Assembly (NCBI RefSeq): GCF_030272615.1
Contig: NC_081414.1
Span: 811,001,069-811,065,068 of the forward strand
Length of the DNA: 64,000 bases
Origin: Cryptomeria japonica
Lineage: Eukaryota; Streptophyta; Pinopsida; Cupressales; Cupressaceae
Direction of reading: 5' to 3'
The stretch's first letter is position 1. Each line of letters starts with the position of its first letter. This document shows, in pieces, positions 47,403-58,406 of the stretch. Under the pieces are notes generated by a model. That model had not been told where the DNA came from. It worked only from the letters and a program-made list of their open reading frames with translations, and did no database searches. The translations under genes were made by a program, and so were the position numbers.

Positions 47403-48398
47403 TCAAGTTGGGTCATTTCTTATTTTTTGGTGATGTCTTCTACAAAATTTTGCAATATGTCCAATTTTGTTACAAGCATAACAAGTCACATTATTTTTCT
47501 GAATAACTTTCTCATATCCTATGTCGGTATGTGTTCTGCATTTATTAGATAGATGTCCAAATCTTCCACAAATATAACATCTTACATTCATTTTGTAATT
47601 TTCTGAATTATGACCAACTTTGTTGCATTTTGAACAATGACCGATGGGTGCATTATTAGTGTTCTGATAGTTTCTAGATCTACCCTAATTTTCTCTATGA
47701 CCATACTTGTTATAGTTAAAGCATTTTGCATTGAATTTATAAGCATTAGGTTGTCTTACCAGTTTGTTATGATCATGTTTGTTTGCAGTACCAGAGCTTT
47801 CACCAACCTCAAAGCCAAGGCCATTTGGATCTCCATTAGGTTTTTGATTCTTCAGCATGTCATCAATTTCTTCTGAACTTATCCTGAATTCCTCCTTGTC
47901 TTGATTTGCAGTAGCCAACTCATTCTCCAAGATTCCTTTCTGTCTCATGAGTTTATTTGTGTCATTTTATGTATGCATCAAATCTATCTTCAACATATCA
48001 TTTTCATGACTGAGTCTTGTGTTTTCATTTCCAACATCATTTAGTCTTCTAACCAAGTCATCTTCATTCTTCTTTCTATCTTTAATGCCTTTCCAAAATC
48101 TCATAGTCATATCTTGCATCTCATTCTTCATTGTATTGTTTTCTTGTCTCATTTTGTTCATAAGGTCATTAAGAGTTTCTTTCTCATCATCATCACTCCA
48201 CATCTTCTCAGAAAGTTCTCTTCTTTTGTTCCTAGCAATAGTGAGATTCTTCTGAAGTCCTTGAATGATTTTGTGTGTAGCCTTCAGATCATCTTCAAGT
48301 TTGATATTCTTCACTTTTTTTGCATCATAATCTGCAAGAGATGTTTCTAGTTGCTTCCTCAAGTTTTCCATCTCTATCGGTGTCAGAATCTTCCTCAA
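47403..48398 (-). pseudogene. Gag-like ORF: coiled coil plus four zinc knuckles
   Basis: One frame can be followed from just after the primer-binding site to 47403, with stops near 47960 and 47685. The first half is a charged coiled coil (ETSLADYDAKKVKNIKLEDD); GLGFEVGESSGTA and CCHC-type knuckles follow: CFNYNKYGH, CSKCNKVGH, CYICGRFGH and CYACNKIGH. The first and second are partly degenerate. The copia-type capsid domain normally found upstream is absent, so it resembles only the C-terminal part of a copia Gag. The most upstream ATG is uncertain. Confidence 0.65.
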
Positions 48399-48424
48399 GC
48401 TGTTTGGCTTTTGAAAATATAGGA

Positions 48425-48440
48425 CCAGGCTCTGATACCA
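48425..48440 (-). other. tRNA-iMet primer-binding site of the non-autonomous element
   Basis: On the minus strand TGGTATCAGAGCCTGG lies two bases after the LTR end, a match to the usual plant iMet primer site. Confidence 0.88.
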
Positions 48441-48442
48441 AT

Positions 48443-49188
48443 TGTTAGGATTCCCAAAGATACTGAGAGGGGGGGATGAATCAGTATCTTGTTGGTTAAT
48501 GTATTTTCTTAACTGATTAAATGAAAATCATTCCAAAATTGTGTACCGATAAACCAAAATTAATGTAGTAAATAAGAACAACAACCACAACATGAAAGAC
48601 ACACCATAACACAGTATTTTTAATGAGGAAACCCAGTGTGGGAAAAACCTCTGTGGGATTTGTGACCCACAATATTCACTTACTGGCCAGTAAGAGAATA
48701 TTACTATTACAATAGGGGCCTGCACATGCCAAAAGGCCAACTGCCTAAAGCTCACTGCTTACATACAAAAAGAGAAGTCTCACTGACTTACAAAAGTGGA
48801 TTATGAAAATCCAAAGTCATGTACTGCTACAAAAGGACATCTGCTATGCCAGATCTAGTACCGGTTTAAGCTCTGCAACTTCCAAAACCTTATACCAAAC
48901 TCTGCCTTAATATTCGCATCAATAATTTAACCATATCCATGTCTAAAAATGATTTACATGAACTCATACTTATATGAGTCATGTTACAACTTTCCTTGTT
49001 GTCTTATAAAAAGATATTATAATTAATTGCATTTTGCAATAAATAAAATCATGTCGGCCAGGGTGCCGGTAATGAATCTTTTTGGTGTCAGAGAACATAT
49101 GCCGGTGTAGAGTCTGCTGGTACTAGTGTCTGCCAGTATCATATGATTGTAAGGTTTCCATCAATGACAATACCTTCAATCACCTACA
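48443..49188 (-). repeat. 5' LTR of the non-autonomous element
   Basis: On the minus strand it begins TGTAGGTGATTGAAGGTATT and ends GGGAATCCTAACA, with the CCCCCCTCTCAGTATCTTTG segment seen near many plant LTR ends. The high-coordinate end is set from the TG start and from the break in family X there. No second copy is in the window. Confidence 0.7.
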
Positions 49189-50525
49189 ATTTCTCATTGG
49201 AGTTTGTATTTGCCAATAGCCCCTCCATACTATTTATCATGACCTCCTTGCTTATATCTACGAGATTCTTAAGGTTATTCTTGATTTCCTCCATAGACTG
49301 CTTAAACTTCTCAATTATTTGCTCATGATTACATTTCATAACCTCTACATTATGGGAAAGCTTCTGGTTCATGATCATGAGATTCTTCATTTTGTTAGGC
49401 TTAGGCAAATCAGTGAAGATATCAATTATCTCTTTAATCCCCTCTTTGAGGGTATCAATCTCCTTCCCCACCCACTTCTAGAAGTTATCCTAGCTTCTAG
49501 TCACTTCCATCACCAAATTCATCAAGTACTTACCTTCTATAAGCCATTATCCACATCTTTAGGCAAAATCCCTTGCTTCTTCTTCATGACATGAAGAGGA
49601 ATGTCCAATTTTATTTCCTAGTCCAAGGTCTTGGGACCATAGTCTTTAGCAACCAACTTCTTCTTTTTGGAATGGGGCTCAATTTGAGAAACCATCTTGT
49701 TGGTTGATTTATATTTACTTGCAGCCCATCTAGGGGGGTTCTTACTACTATGGGTTCCAGGAGTGACCAACATCTCACCCTCTTCAACCAGCTTGTAATT
49801 AGGGTCAATAAGAGGTTTGGCGCTTCCATTATCCTCCATCTCCATATCCATATCACAGACCTTGAACATCAATATTAGGGAATTGGCCTTTCTCAAAGAG
49901 AGAAGGCAAAACTTCATGGGCCTTGGCATACTCCATAATGAGAACAATAAGCCCTTCGTCGAGAACTGGATTATTTGGATTCTCAACATGTTTTTCTAGA
50001 CTATTATCCAAAGAAAAAACTAGATAGAATCGAATAAAAATAACTTTGCCATGCCTAAAGTGATTTAAGATGGTACAATGATAAAAAATTATATTGGCAT
50101 ATCTACCATCAAGCGTAATGTACCTTATAATGAATTCAGCCATATCCACCTAGGGAGCCACTAGGTCCATTCTGTTGTAGCCACCATCTACCATTTTATT
50201 AACTCTTAAACGCTCCTTATCTTTATCAAAAAAAATTGCCATGTCTTCCTCCCCTATTTTGTTGTCTCTGTAAAACTTTATGCCATTCATAGCCAAACCT
50301 GTAACCATAGCCACTAGGCTCTCATCCACCTAAAATTCAGCACCATAAACACTCAAAACCTATTTCTTCCACCCATTGAAAGACATTTTCGTGAGTAGAG
50401 GAGAAGGGCCATGGATTCTTTCTAAGAAGGGAACCATTCCCCCATCTTCAATTTCCTGCCACACCTCCTTATTTTTCTTCCATTTATCAAAAGTGGGTTG
50501 TTATTACCTATTATTTTCCCCACCC
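49189..50525 (-). pseudogene. Family X, copy 2 (N-terminal and central part)
   Basis: ATG at 50525 (MGGENNR) opens a decayed frame. Blocks shared with copy 1 in order: GMVPFLERIHGPSPLL, ESLVAMVTGLAMNG, VDGGYNRMDLVAP, FIIRYITLDGRYANI, YHCTILNHFRHG, and NPVLDEGLIVLIMEYAKAHE. A basic linker and a coiled coil follow (49184-49471, KEIDTLKEGIKEIIDIFTDL), where the LTR element cuts in at 49188. Several in-frame stops are present, mostly TAG. Identity to copy 1 is perhaps one third in the blocks. Function unknown. It begins about 100 bp after a LINE RNase H, as copy 1 does. Confidence 0.6.
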
Positions 50526-50619
50526 ATAATGGTTCGGGTCGCCAAATAGAAGTAAGAACACACAAGACAAGTCTTCAAACAGAAGTAGGATAGGGTCATA
50601 GAAGAAGAAAAAAAATCCA

Positions 50620-51175
50620 GGCACAAGGGAAGTTATTAGATTTTCGAATAGGGAAATCAAAAGGAAACCATTTCCACAACACCTTAATCAAATCATGATT
50701 GTTCTTCGTTAATTACTGCAAGTAGAAATGGCATCATCATATGCCAGGTCACACAAGTTTTTTGGGAAAGAGTCTCGATTGCTCCACCATTTTTCTGCCA
50801 TGTAGCCCATCGCCATATTGGCCAATAAATTTATCACTTTATTGCCTTCCCGAAAAGTGTGAAGAGATTTTGAATTCACCCCTCTTTAATCATATCACAA
50901 TAATCTTTGATCCAGTTGGAAATAGTGCAGCTAGGATCTGTACACCCATTCAAATAATTGATAATGTTAAGTGAGTCAGATTCCAGCCAAACCTTTCTAA
51001 ATCCTTCCCTTTTAGCCATGTGTATCCCTAAATGCACACCGTTGGCCTCCACAAAATGGTTGGACTAGGTGCCTAGAGGGAACGCCACCATGGAAACCAA
51101 CACACCCATATGATTCCTTGCCACTCCCCCACACCCAGTCAGCCCAAGATTCCCTTTAGCCACCTCGACTTCCTC
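50620..51175 (-). pseudogene. RNase H fragment of a second LINE
   Basis: Leftward translation gives GCGGVARNHMGVLVSMVAFP, VEANGVHLGIHMAKREG and VWLESDSLNIINYLNGCTDP, then NLLANMAM: the four blocks of an RVT_3-type RNase H. No RT was found to its right, so the copy looks 5'-truncated near 51175. The sequence differs clearly from the RNase H at 14200-14600, so it belongs to another LINE subfamily. Confidence 0.75.
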
Positions 51176-51179
51176 ACTA

Positions 51180-52125
51180 TATGTTAACTGTATGTTCATG
51201 ATTGATATTAATGCTTTTTCTCTATCATCTTCTAGGATTTATTGTGTCTTAGAGTTGTCAATATACTTTAAGACTGTGGATGAGGCTTCTTTTTACATGA
51301 TAGTGATCTCCCTGAATTGTATCTGGATGAGAATAATGTGGTTATACGTCTATTTATATCTTAGAGAGCTACATCTGTGAATGCAAGCATCTTTGCTATC
51401 CATGTCCACTATTTTGATAGTGTTTCATCTATGCTATTCATTTGTGAATGTCATTGCATTTGGGAGACTACCTTTAACTATGATCATGAACCTAGCTACT
51501 AGTTCTATGTCTCTATATCTAAAAATGATTGCCTTTATATCTTGTTTTTGGGCCAATGTTTAATGTAACTAGTGGTTGTGTTCTAAAACACTTTCTCTAT
51601 ATGCCCTTGTAGGTGTTACCTTCTCTATACTCATTTCATTGTTTACTCCTTGACATTGATGTCCTTCTTCATGTCTCCGCCTCATGATTGTGTCATGTGA
51701 CATAGGCTGCTCTTGATTGTATTTATTGTTGATGATTTTTAGATGGATTTAGGACTATTTTCACCACTTTGAATAAAAGTATTCTTGTTGTCTTTGATTT
51801 ATCATTGAATTGCTCATACTTGAATAATGCTTGAGAATGGTTGATAACTTGATACCTTGCACCTAATAATTATGATTTCTCTTTAATTTTTGGTATTGTA
51901 TTGTTATATTATTTCCTTTTGACTGCTCATACGGGTCACTACATCTTTTCGACATGATAGACTTCCCTTAGTCTCTTATAAACTGCTAAAAATTCATGAC
52001 TATTCTCCACTTTTAATATCCTTTGATACTCTATATGTCTATTATTATGAAAACTCCATGTCTTTGCATGAAAAAATTTCTTGTAAGCTATGTCTTATAT
52101 GCTTATATATTGGATTGTATCCTTG
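51180..52125. other. No recognisable gene
   Basis: Plus-strand frames at 51192-51380 and 51381-51563 are open but show no known domain. The rest is AT-rich, with no repeat structure seen. Confidence 0.45.
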
Positions 52126-52130
52126 GAGGG

Positions 52131-53768
52131 TGATGCAGAGATCTTGTGCCTAGCTCTCCAATTAACCCTTACTCACCCCAACTCCTCAACTCACCCTTCT
52201 ACTCAAGTTCCTCCTAGGTAACTTGTTAGGGTACACTTCTTAGACCTCCAAGGCCTAAAATATATTATATTTCTTTCTAGGTATAGCCTCTTGAAGTTAC
52301 TTGTTGGTTTTGACCCAAATCTCTGATTTTGAGATGGTCTCCTACTAGTTTCCCAACACTCCAGCTAGGCTCCAAAGACCTCTGCCAGGGATCTTCACTC
52401 TAACCATGTTTAAATTTTGTGGTTATGTTTTGCCAGTATTTTCAAGGTCATTTTATTCACTATAAATATCTGCACCCTCCTTCCAAGCCCTAGGCTTTCA
52501 ACTTGCTTCTACTGACTGCTACTAGGCCTAAATGACTAGCCCTTTTGGGACTGTTTTTTGGTCTTTTCGCCCAAAATTTCCAAAAAACCCCCAAATATTT
52601 TACATATTCAGATACCCATTTGGAAGTTAAAGAATATCACAAAGTTTACCATGCGGTTTTGTCTTACAACTAGGGTAACTCAAAATGAGCTATTTTTAAG
52701 GGGTTTATGGATTCTAGGCAGTTTTGGAAGATGTGCTCCAAACTCTTCACCAATCAAAATATACAACCAGAAAAATTTTAGATAATTTTGGTACACCCAT
52801 AGACCTTTCAAAAACACTATGGGTTGCTAAGGTATCAGTTCTCCATGGCTCTAAAAATGAGCAATCTCTGCTGCCCCCACACATTAGCTAAAAGCTTGTG
52901 TGTTGTTCATCTCACCCATTCTCCTCCGCGTGGCCTGAAAATACGCAAAACACCTACTATAAAAATATTTAAAGAGCCTACCCAAGACTCCTAATTTATT
53001 GCAACTTTTCCCATTCATGGATGCTCAGGTAAAATGCATTTTACAATCAAAACCCCAAATTTCAAGGGTTTGTGACCAACTATTACAAAAACAGTGATAA
53101 CTTTTGATTCAAAGCACTTAAAACCTTCATATTATAGTTGTTGGAAAGGTAAAACAAATTTATAACTTCCTATTCTACTATGAGCACCGTACCAGACCAT
53201 ATAGGTTGTACAAAGTCAGAAATTCAAAGCAAAAACAGTCCAAATGTGTGAAAAAACATAGGAAACCCTTGGCAAATGAATTGAATGCAAACCAAAAGTT
53301 TATTAACCTTGTATTGGAGATGTTTATAATTTTTTATACACAATTTAAATTTGGTTCCAACCAACTTCCAATGCCATTTCTTTCAAGGACAACTTTTGCC
53401 TAAAAATGCAAAAGTTGTCATGACAATTTTGACAACTTTTACCTATGAGTGCAAAAACACACTCCAAGGCTCTCAAGGCCTTAAAAATAACTCAAATGGA
53501 ATCCTAAAATGTATTTAAACCATTTCCAAATATTCTAGCAAGTTTCCAAGTATCCACCTAGTACAAGCCAAAAAATTGACATTTTGACAACATTTCAGGA
53601 TAATGACAATTTTGGATCCTGAGCACAACAAAAGTGTGGACAACCAAAATATGGCTTCAAAAAGAATAATAGGAATTATTACACCTTATTACAACATAAA
53701 ATAACTTGAAATCACACAAAAAATCTAAATGCAAGAAAAGACAACTTATAGCTAGTTGCCCTGCACCA
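52131..53768 (-). repeat. 3' LTR of the chromovirus
   Basis: In plus orientation it starts TGATGCAGAG and ends CTGCACCA. It contains a perfect inverted repeat AAAAGTTGTCA (53410-53420) / TGACAACTTTT (53430-53440). Confidence 0.93.
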
Positions 53769-53819
53769 TACTCCCCTGGGGCAAGGAACTCAAGTCCCTT
53801 GAGTTATCAAGTCTACTAG

Positions 53820-54026
53820 TTACACTCCATGATGAATTATGTCAGATTTTGACATCCACATAGCCTCTAAATCAGATAGACCTACCCACTTCACAAGATA
53901 ATGTTTGTAGATGCCCTTTCTTGTCTTCTTGATCACCTTGGTATCCAAGATGCTTTCCAACCAAACAGGTTGACTAACTCGTAAATCCTTCACCCAATCC
54001 TCTTCAGATTGCAATTTGGTATCCAT
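53820..54026 (-). pseudogene. Chromodomain at the integrase C-terminus
   Basis: The frame encodes QPVWLESILDTKVIKKTRKG, IYKHYLVKWVGLSDLEAMW and MSKSDII: the chromodomain with its LVKWxG core. In chromoviruses this domain directs integration to heterochromatin. The aromatic-cage positions are partly altered (EAMW in place of the usual E-x-S/T-W-E). An in-frame stop separates it from the integrase C-terminal part. Confidence 0.85.
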
Positions 54027-54035
54027 CTAAGAGGT

Positions 54036-55106
54036 CTAGGATTCTCCTTTATAGGGATACAAGTCAAAAACATTGAAAATAGGAGATATGGCCAAAGGAG
54101 GAGGTAGTTCAACCTCATAGGCATTTTGGCCAAACTTATGCACAATCTTTAGTGGCCCAATCTTCTTCATCATCAACTTGGTTGGATGTCCTTTTGGAAT
54201 TATTTCCTTTCTGAGATAAGCCAAAACTAACTCTCCAACCTTAAATTCCAAGTTCTTCCTTGATTGATCAGCTTGTTCCTTATATTTTTCTGATTTTTGT
54301 TGCAAGGACTATCGTACTTTGTCATGAATTTTGTTAATACCTTCAGCAAAAATCTCTCCTTGAGCACTCTTGTGGGTCATTGTACTGATATCACTAAGTT
54401 CTAAGACACCTCTAGGATACATTCCATAAACAATTTCAAAAGGACTTCTACCTGTGCTCTAGTTGACTGAATCATTGTATGCATACTCTACTTGGCTAAT
54501 CACCAAGTTCCAAGTCTGGCCATGCTGCTTAGTGAGACACCTTAGGAGATTACCCAAGGACCTATTGACCATCTCAGTCTAACCATCTGATTGTGGATGG
54601 TAGGCAAAGGTTCTCCAGAAGTGACTCAAAAACTTAACATCCCTATCACTCATAATGCTAACTGAAAGTCCATGGATTCTTACTATTTCTTTCAAGAAAA
54701 GACCTGCAATATAGGTGGCATCATTGGTACTCTTACAAGGGATGAAGTGAGCCATTCTACTGAACCTATCTACCACCACATAAACACTATCAAATCCTCT
54801 TGGTGTTCTTGGTAAACCCAACACAAAGTCCATGCTCAAGCATTCCCAAGGCCTTTGGGGTATGACTAAGGGCTGATATAAAATTGCATTACTTGTTGAT
54901 CCTTTTTCTCTCTGACATATGGTAGATTGTTCAACAAATCTCCTTACTTCTGATTGCAACTTGGGCCAATAGTAGAACCAACTAACCTGCTCCATTGTTT
55001 TATCATTGCCAAAATGACCTCCTAGACCCCATTCATGTTTCTCTTGAATGATGTTTTGTCTCATCGAGCATTGGGGTATACAAAGGAGATGTCCTTTAAA
55101 TAACAA
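54036..55106 (-). pseudogene. Chromovirus integrase with shortened catalytic core
   Basis: The zinc-binding region (HEWGLGGHFG) leads to the core: SMDFVLGLPR carries the first D and IMSDRDVKF the second, followed by SHFWRTFAYHPQSDG, a TAG and TE. Only 23 residues separate the second D from the E instead of 35, so about 12 residues are deleted in frame. Stops as TAG lie at 54579-54581, 54459-54461 and 54309-54311. The C-terminal part (FKVGELVLAYLRKE, KIGPLKIVHKFGQNAYEVEL) ends at 54036. Confidence 0.9.
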
Positions 55107-55112
55107 ACCTTC

Positions 55113-55505
55113 CTATATCATATATTCTGAGTAGGAAACATGATAAGTGTTAGAAAAATCAGAACATGTAGCATATATATCAACAAAATCTTTGTCTTCT
55201 TTGTAGAGGTCTCTCAACTCCTCCAATCCCAGACTGTACAATTTAATATCTTGTATGGTCATGACTCTCCTACTGAGTGCATCGGCAACTTTATTTGAGG
55301 TGATCTTCTTATGCTTGATAGTGAAGGTGTAAGATTGTAGGTATTCTACCCACTTGAGGTGCTTCTGATTCAACTTCTCCTATCCATTGAGAAAACTAAG
55401 GGCATGGTTGTCAGTATAGACCACAAACTCTTTGGGCAGAAAGTAATGATGCCACTTCTTCAGGGCTTGCACCATGGCATACAACTCCAAGTTATACACA
55501 AAGTA
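55113..55505 (-). pseudogene. Chromovirus RNase H C-terminal part
   Basis: After a frameshift in a T10 homopolymer near 55506-55515, the frame gives ELYAMVQALKKWHHYFLPKE, VVYTDNHALSFLNG, a TAG (55380-55382), then LNQKHLKWVEYLQSYTF and VADALSRR. These are the E, D and D motifs of Ty3-type RNase H. A TAG at 55113-55115 separates it from integrase. Confidence 0.88.
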
Positions 55506-56745
55506 CTTTTTTTTTTGCTTCATTCAACTTTTCAGAGAAAAAGGCTATGGGAAGACCCTCTTGACTCAAAACAACCCTTATTGCTCTTTGACTAGCATCA
55601 CACTCAACTGTAAATAACTGATTGAAATCAGGTAACCTAATGGTAGGTAACTTAGATGTATTCTTTTTCAACAACTCAAATCCCTTTTGGGCCTCCTCTA
55701 TCCACCTAAAATGACACTTGACTCCCCCTCTGATAGTATTGAGCACAGGACCACACACATGACTAAAGTTTCTTACAAACTTCCTATAAAAGGATGCTAA
55801 CCCATGAAAGCTCCTAACATCATTGATATTCTTAGGTGTGGGCCAAATAAGGATTGCCTCAACCTTACTAGGATCCATTTTTAGACAACCTTGTGAAATG
55901 ACAAAACCAAGATATACAAGTTCAGTCTTGAGAAACTCACACTTTTCAAGGTTGATTTTGAGTTGTACCTTTTTTAGCTTCTTCAAGACCATCTCCACAT
56001 CCTTGAGATGTTCTTCTTTGGACCTACTAAATATTAGAATGTCATCAAGATATACAATCAAAAATTGACCTATGAATTCAACCAAGACTTCATTCATGAG
56101 CCTTTGAAAGGTGCTAGGTGCATTGGTAAGGCCAAATGGCATGGCCAACCACTCATAGAGGCTGGCATTGGTCCTAAAGGATATCTTCCATTCATCCCCT
56201 GGTCTAATTATTATCTTATGATAACCTAATTTTAAATCCACCTTTCTAAAGTAGCTTGCACCCCCAAGATTGTCCAACAAGTCTTCTATCCTTGGCATAG
56301 GGAACCGGTACCTTATAGTGATCTTATTGATTGCTTTGGAATATATACACATTCTCCATTTTCCCCCTTTCTTGAGTACCAAGACGGTAGGTACAGCACA
56401 TGGACTCAAACTCTTTTGAATGGATCCTTTGTCCAATAGCTCCTGCACTTGTTTGGCAATTTCTTCATTTTGACTATGTGTCATTTTGTAGGCAGCCTTG
56501 TTAGGCAAACTTTCCCCTGGAATTAGATCTATTTGGTGATTTACATCCCTCATTGGTGGCAAAGAATCAGGTAGATCTTCTCCTATTAATTTTGCATATT
56601 TTTTGAGTAGACCTTTCACCTCTTGTGGCACTTCTTCCATTGGATCTGCCTTACCTTTTTCACTAGGTTTGAGCACAATAGCATACCCTTGATCTCCTTC
56701 TTGTTTCATCACCTTAAGAAACTTTTTTCCACTCATCATCATCAC
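55492..56745 (-). pseudogene. Chromovirus reverse transcriptase and start of RNase H
   Basis: Motifs in order: LLDKGSIQKSLSPCAVPTVL, KWRMCIYSKAINKITIRYRF (usual Asp changed to Tyr in C-I-Y-S), FRKVDLKLGYHKI, WLAMPFGLTNAPSTFQRLMN, the catalytic IVYLDDILIFS, KCEFLKTELVYLGFVIS and LFTVECDASQRAIRVVLSQE (first RNase H Asp). The 417-residue frame is open, but a TAA upstream separates it from protease and the T10 homopolymer shift ends it at 55492. Confidence 0.93.
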
Positions 56746-56748
56746 ACT

Positions 56749-57258
56749 TTATCCCACTTGTTTTTCCTCTTTTCGATCAGGTAATGGATCCATTTGATAC
56801 CTCTTACCATTCTTGATAATGTTATAGCTATTCTTCTCTCCATCATGTTGAGCCTTTGCATCAAATTGCCATGGACGTCCCAACAACAAATGGTAAGCAT
56901 CCATAGGAAATATATCATATAAAATCTTGTCCTTATACTCACAAATCTCATATTCTACCCATGCTTGCTCATCAACTAAGACATGTTGGCCATGGTTAAG
57001 CCATGACACCTTGTAGGGAGTGAGATGTGGCAACCTTTTTAACTTGAGTTTTTCCACCATTTCAGTTGAAACTATAATCTCAGTTGAACCTGAGTCTACA
57101 ATCACTTTGCAAATATTGCCTTGAGACTTACAAGTTGTTCTAAACAAACTCTTCCTTTGTGGTGGCTCTTGAGCTTGAGGAATCTTCAACAAAGACCTTC
57201 TTAGCATTAAACTTTCACCATCTATCACTGGGCCTACCTTGCTGAGAGGGGAAGACAC
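56749..57258 (-). pseudogene. Chromovirus aspartic protease
   Basis: KVIVDSGSTEIIVSTEMVEK carries the canonical D-S-G and YHLLLGRPWQFDAKAQHDG closes the fold. It shares the frame of RT, from which a single in-frame TAA separates it. It processes the polyprotein in an active element. Confidence 0.9.
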
Positions 57259-57276
57259 ACTTTGACTGTCTTCTTC

Positions 57277-57681
57277 CTACACTAATTGTGTTCTTCTCTC
57301 ACCCATGTATGAGTGTGAAGAGCTGGTTTCTTTCTCTGGACACCTTCCCATTGTGTGGCCAACTTGATTACAATTGTAACATCTACCAATGAAAACTAAA
57401 TTTCCTCTTCCTGAGCTTCCAAATCTGCCCCTAGAATTGTTTCTTCCTCTAAAGGATCCTCTAAATGGCCCCCTTGAAGAGCCTCCACCATCTTCTTGCT
57501 TGGATTTTTCTTCATTCCTTGATGTTTGTTGTCCTCTATTAAAAGTACCCCTTCCTCTAAAGGATCTGCCACCTCTAAACTTTTGATTTTGTTCACTCCT
57601 CCTCTTGATTTTGTCTTCTGCCCTTAAAACTAACTGAAAAACACTTATGAATGGTATCAGGATTAAGGAGATTGATTTCAT
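57277..57681 (-). pseudogene. Chromovirus nucleocapsid region
   Basis: An Arg/Gly-rich stretch (FRGGRSFRGRGTFNRG, RGPFRGSFRGRNNSRGR) leads to a standard zinc knuckle CYNCNQVGHTMGRC. It is shifted in frame relative to the capsid ORF near 57650 and ends at a stop at 57277 shortly before protease. Confidence 0.88.
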
Positions 57682-58369
57682 CTTGTATATTTTGTCTCAA
57701 TCCATTCATATATCTAGCCAATTTCTCCACCTCATTCTCATGCTTCTTAGCTCTGAAGCTTAGCTTATGGAATTCTTCCCTGTAAGCATTCACATCTAGC
57801 TCCCTTTGTTTCGGATTTTGAAGTCTCTTATGAATTTGAACTTCATAATCTCCTGGAAGGAATTGTGTCTTAAGTCTGATCTTCATACGCTCCCATGAAG
57901 TTATCTTCTTTTTGCCTTCTTGTATCCTTTCTTCTTGCATCATATTCCACCAAACCAATGCTAATCCTCTCATTCTTGACTTGGCCACATTAACTGTTTT
58001 CTCTTCTGCTACCTCTTTGTAATCAAAGTGATTATTGAGAGATTCTATCCAATCTATCAACTCTTCTCCATTGAAGTTTCCTCCATATGTGGGTAATCTA
58101 AAGTGATTATTGACTGCATCTAGGAATAACTTTTGGTCTTGAGGCATAGGTACTGCTGATGGTTCCTCTCCATATTCTACTTTTTCATTAATCTCATCAC
58201 CCCATTCTATCTTAACCTTTCCCTTCTCCTTCTTTGCCTCTCTCATTCCTCTACTTCCTTCTGTATCCTTCAATCCTTCTATCATCTCTGCCACCATCTG
58301 CTGAATGGCTTCTAGAGTCATTGAATTTGGAGGCATTGAACTTGTTTCTGATTCTTCACAATCTGACAT
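57593..58369 (-). pseudogene. Chromovirus gag capsid
   Basis: ATG at 58369, about 20 bp after the primer site, opens 258 residues. The capsid domain spans about residues 85-230 (FNGEELIDWIESLNNHFDYK, ALVWWNMMQEER, MKIRLKTQFLPGDYEVQIHK, RYMNGLRQNIQDEINLL). The frameshift near 57650 makes it run on into an unrelated frame. Confidence 0.9.
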
Positions 58370-58390
58370 ACACCAAATCTTTCAAAGAAT

Positions 58391-58403
58391 GGCTATGATA
58401 CCA
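58391..58403 (-). other. tRNA-iMet primer-binding site of the chromovirus
   Basis: Minus-strand TGGTATCATAGCC lies three bases after the 5' LTR end; one base differs from the usual TGGTATCAGAGCC. Confidence 0.85.
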
Positions 58404-58406
58404 CTC

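Larger units (their letters stand above)
43446..49188 (-). mobile_element. Non-autonomous iMet-primed LTR element lacking pol and 3' LTR
   Basis: On the minus strand the order is LTR (49188-48443), tRNA-iMet primer-binding site (48440-48425), zinc-knuckle ORF, and a large ORF (Y). The sequence then reads CCTTTGTCATTGATGCCAAA followed by GAGGGAG, which resembles the end of plant copia-type elements just before the 3' LTR. No LTR follows. No RT, integrase or RNase H motif was found between. It interrupts family X copy 2. Confidence 0.7.

Noticed and set aside
43466-48398. Copia pol in the non-autonomous element
   Set aside because: No D-D, Y-V-D-D or integrase motifs in any minus-strand frame between the zinc knuckles and the purine tract.
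51192-51563. Plus-strand ORFs as a host gene
   Set aside because: Open frames of about 60 residues without domain, start context or splice evidence.
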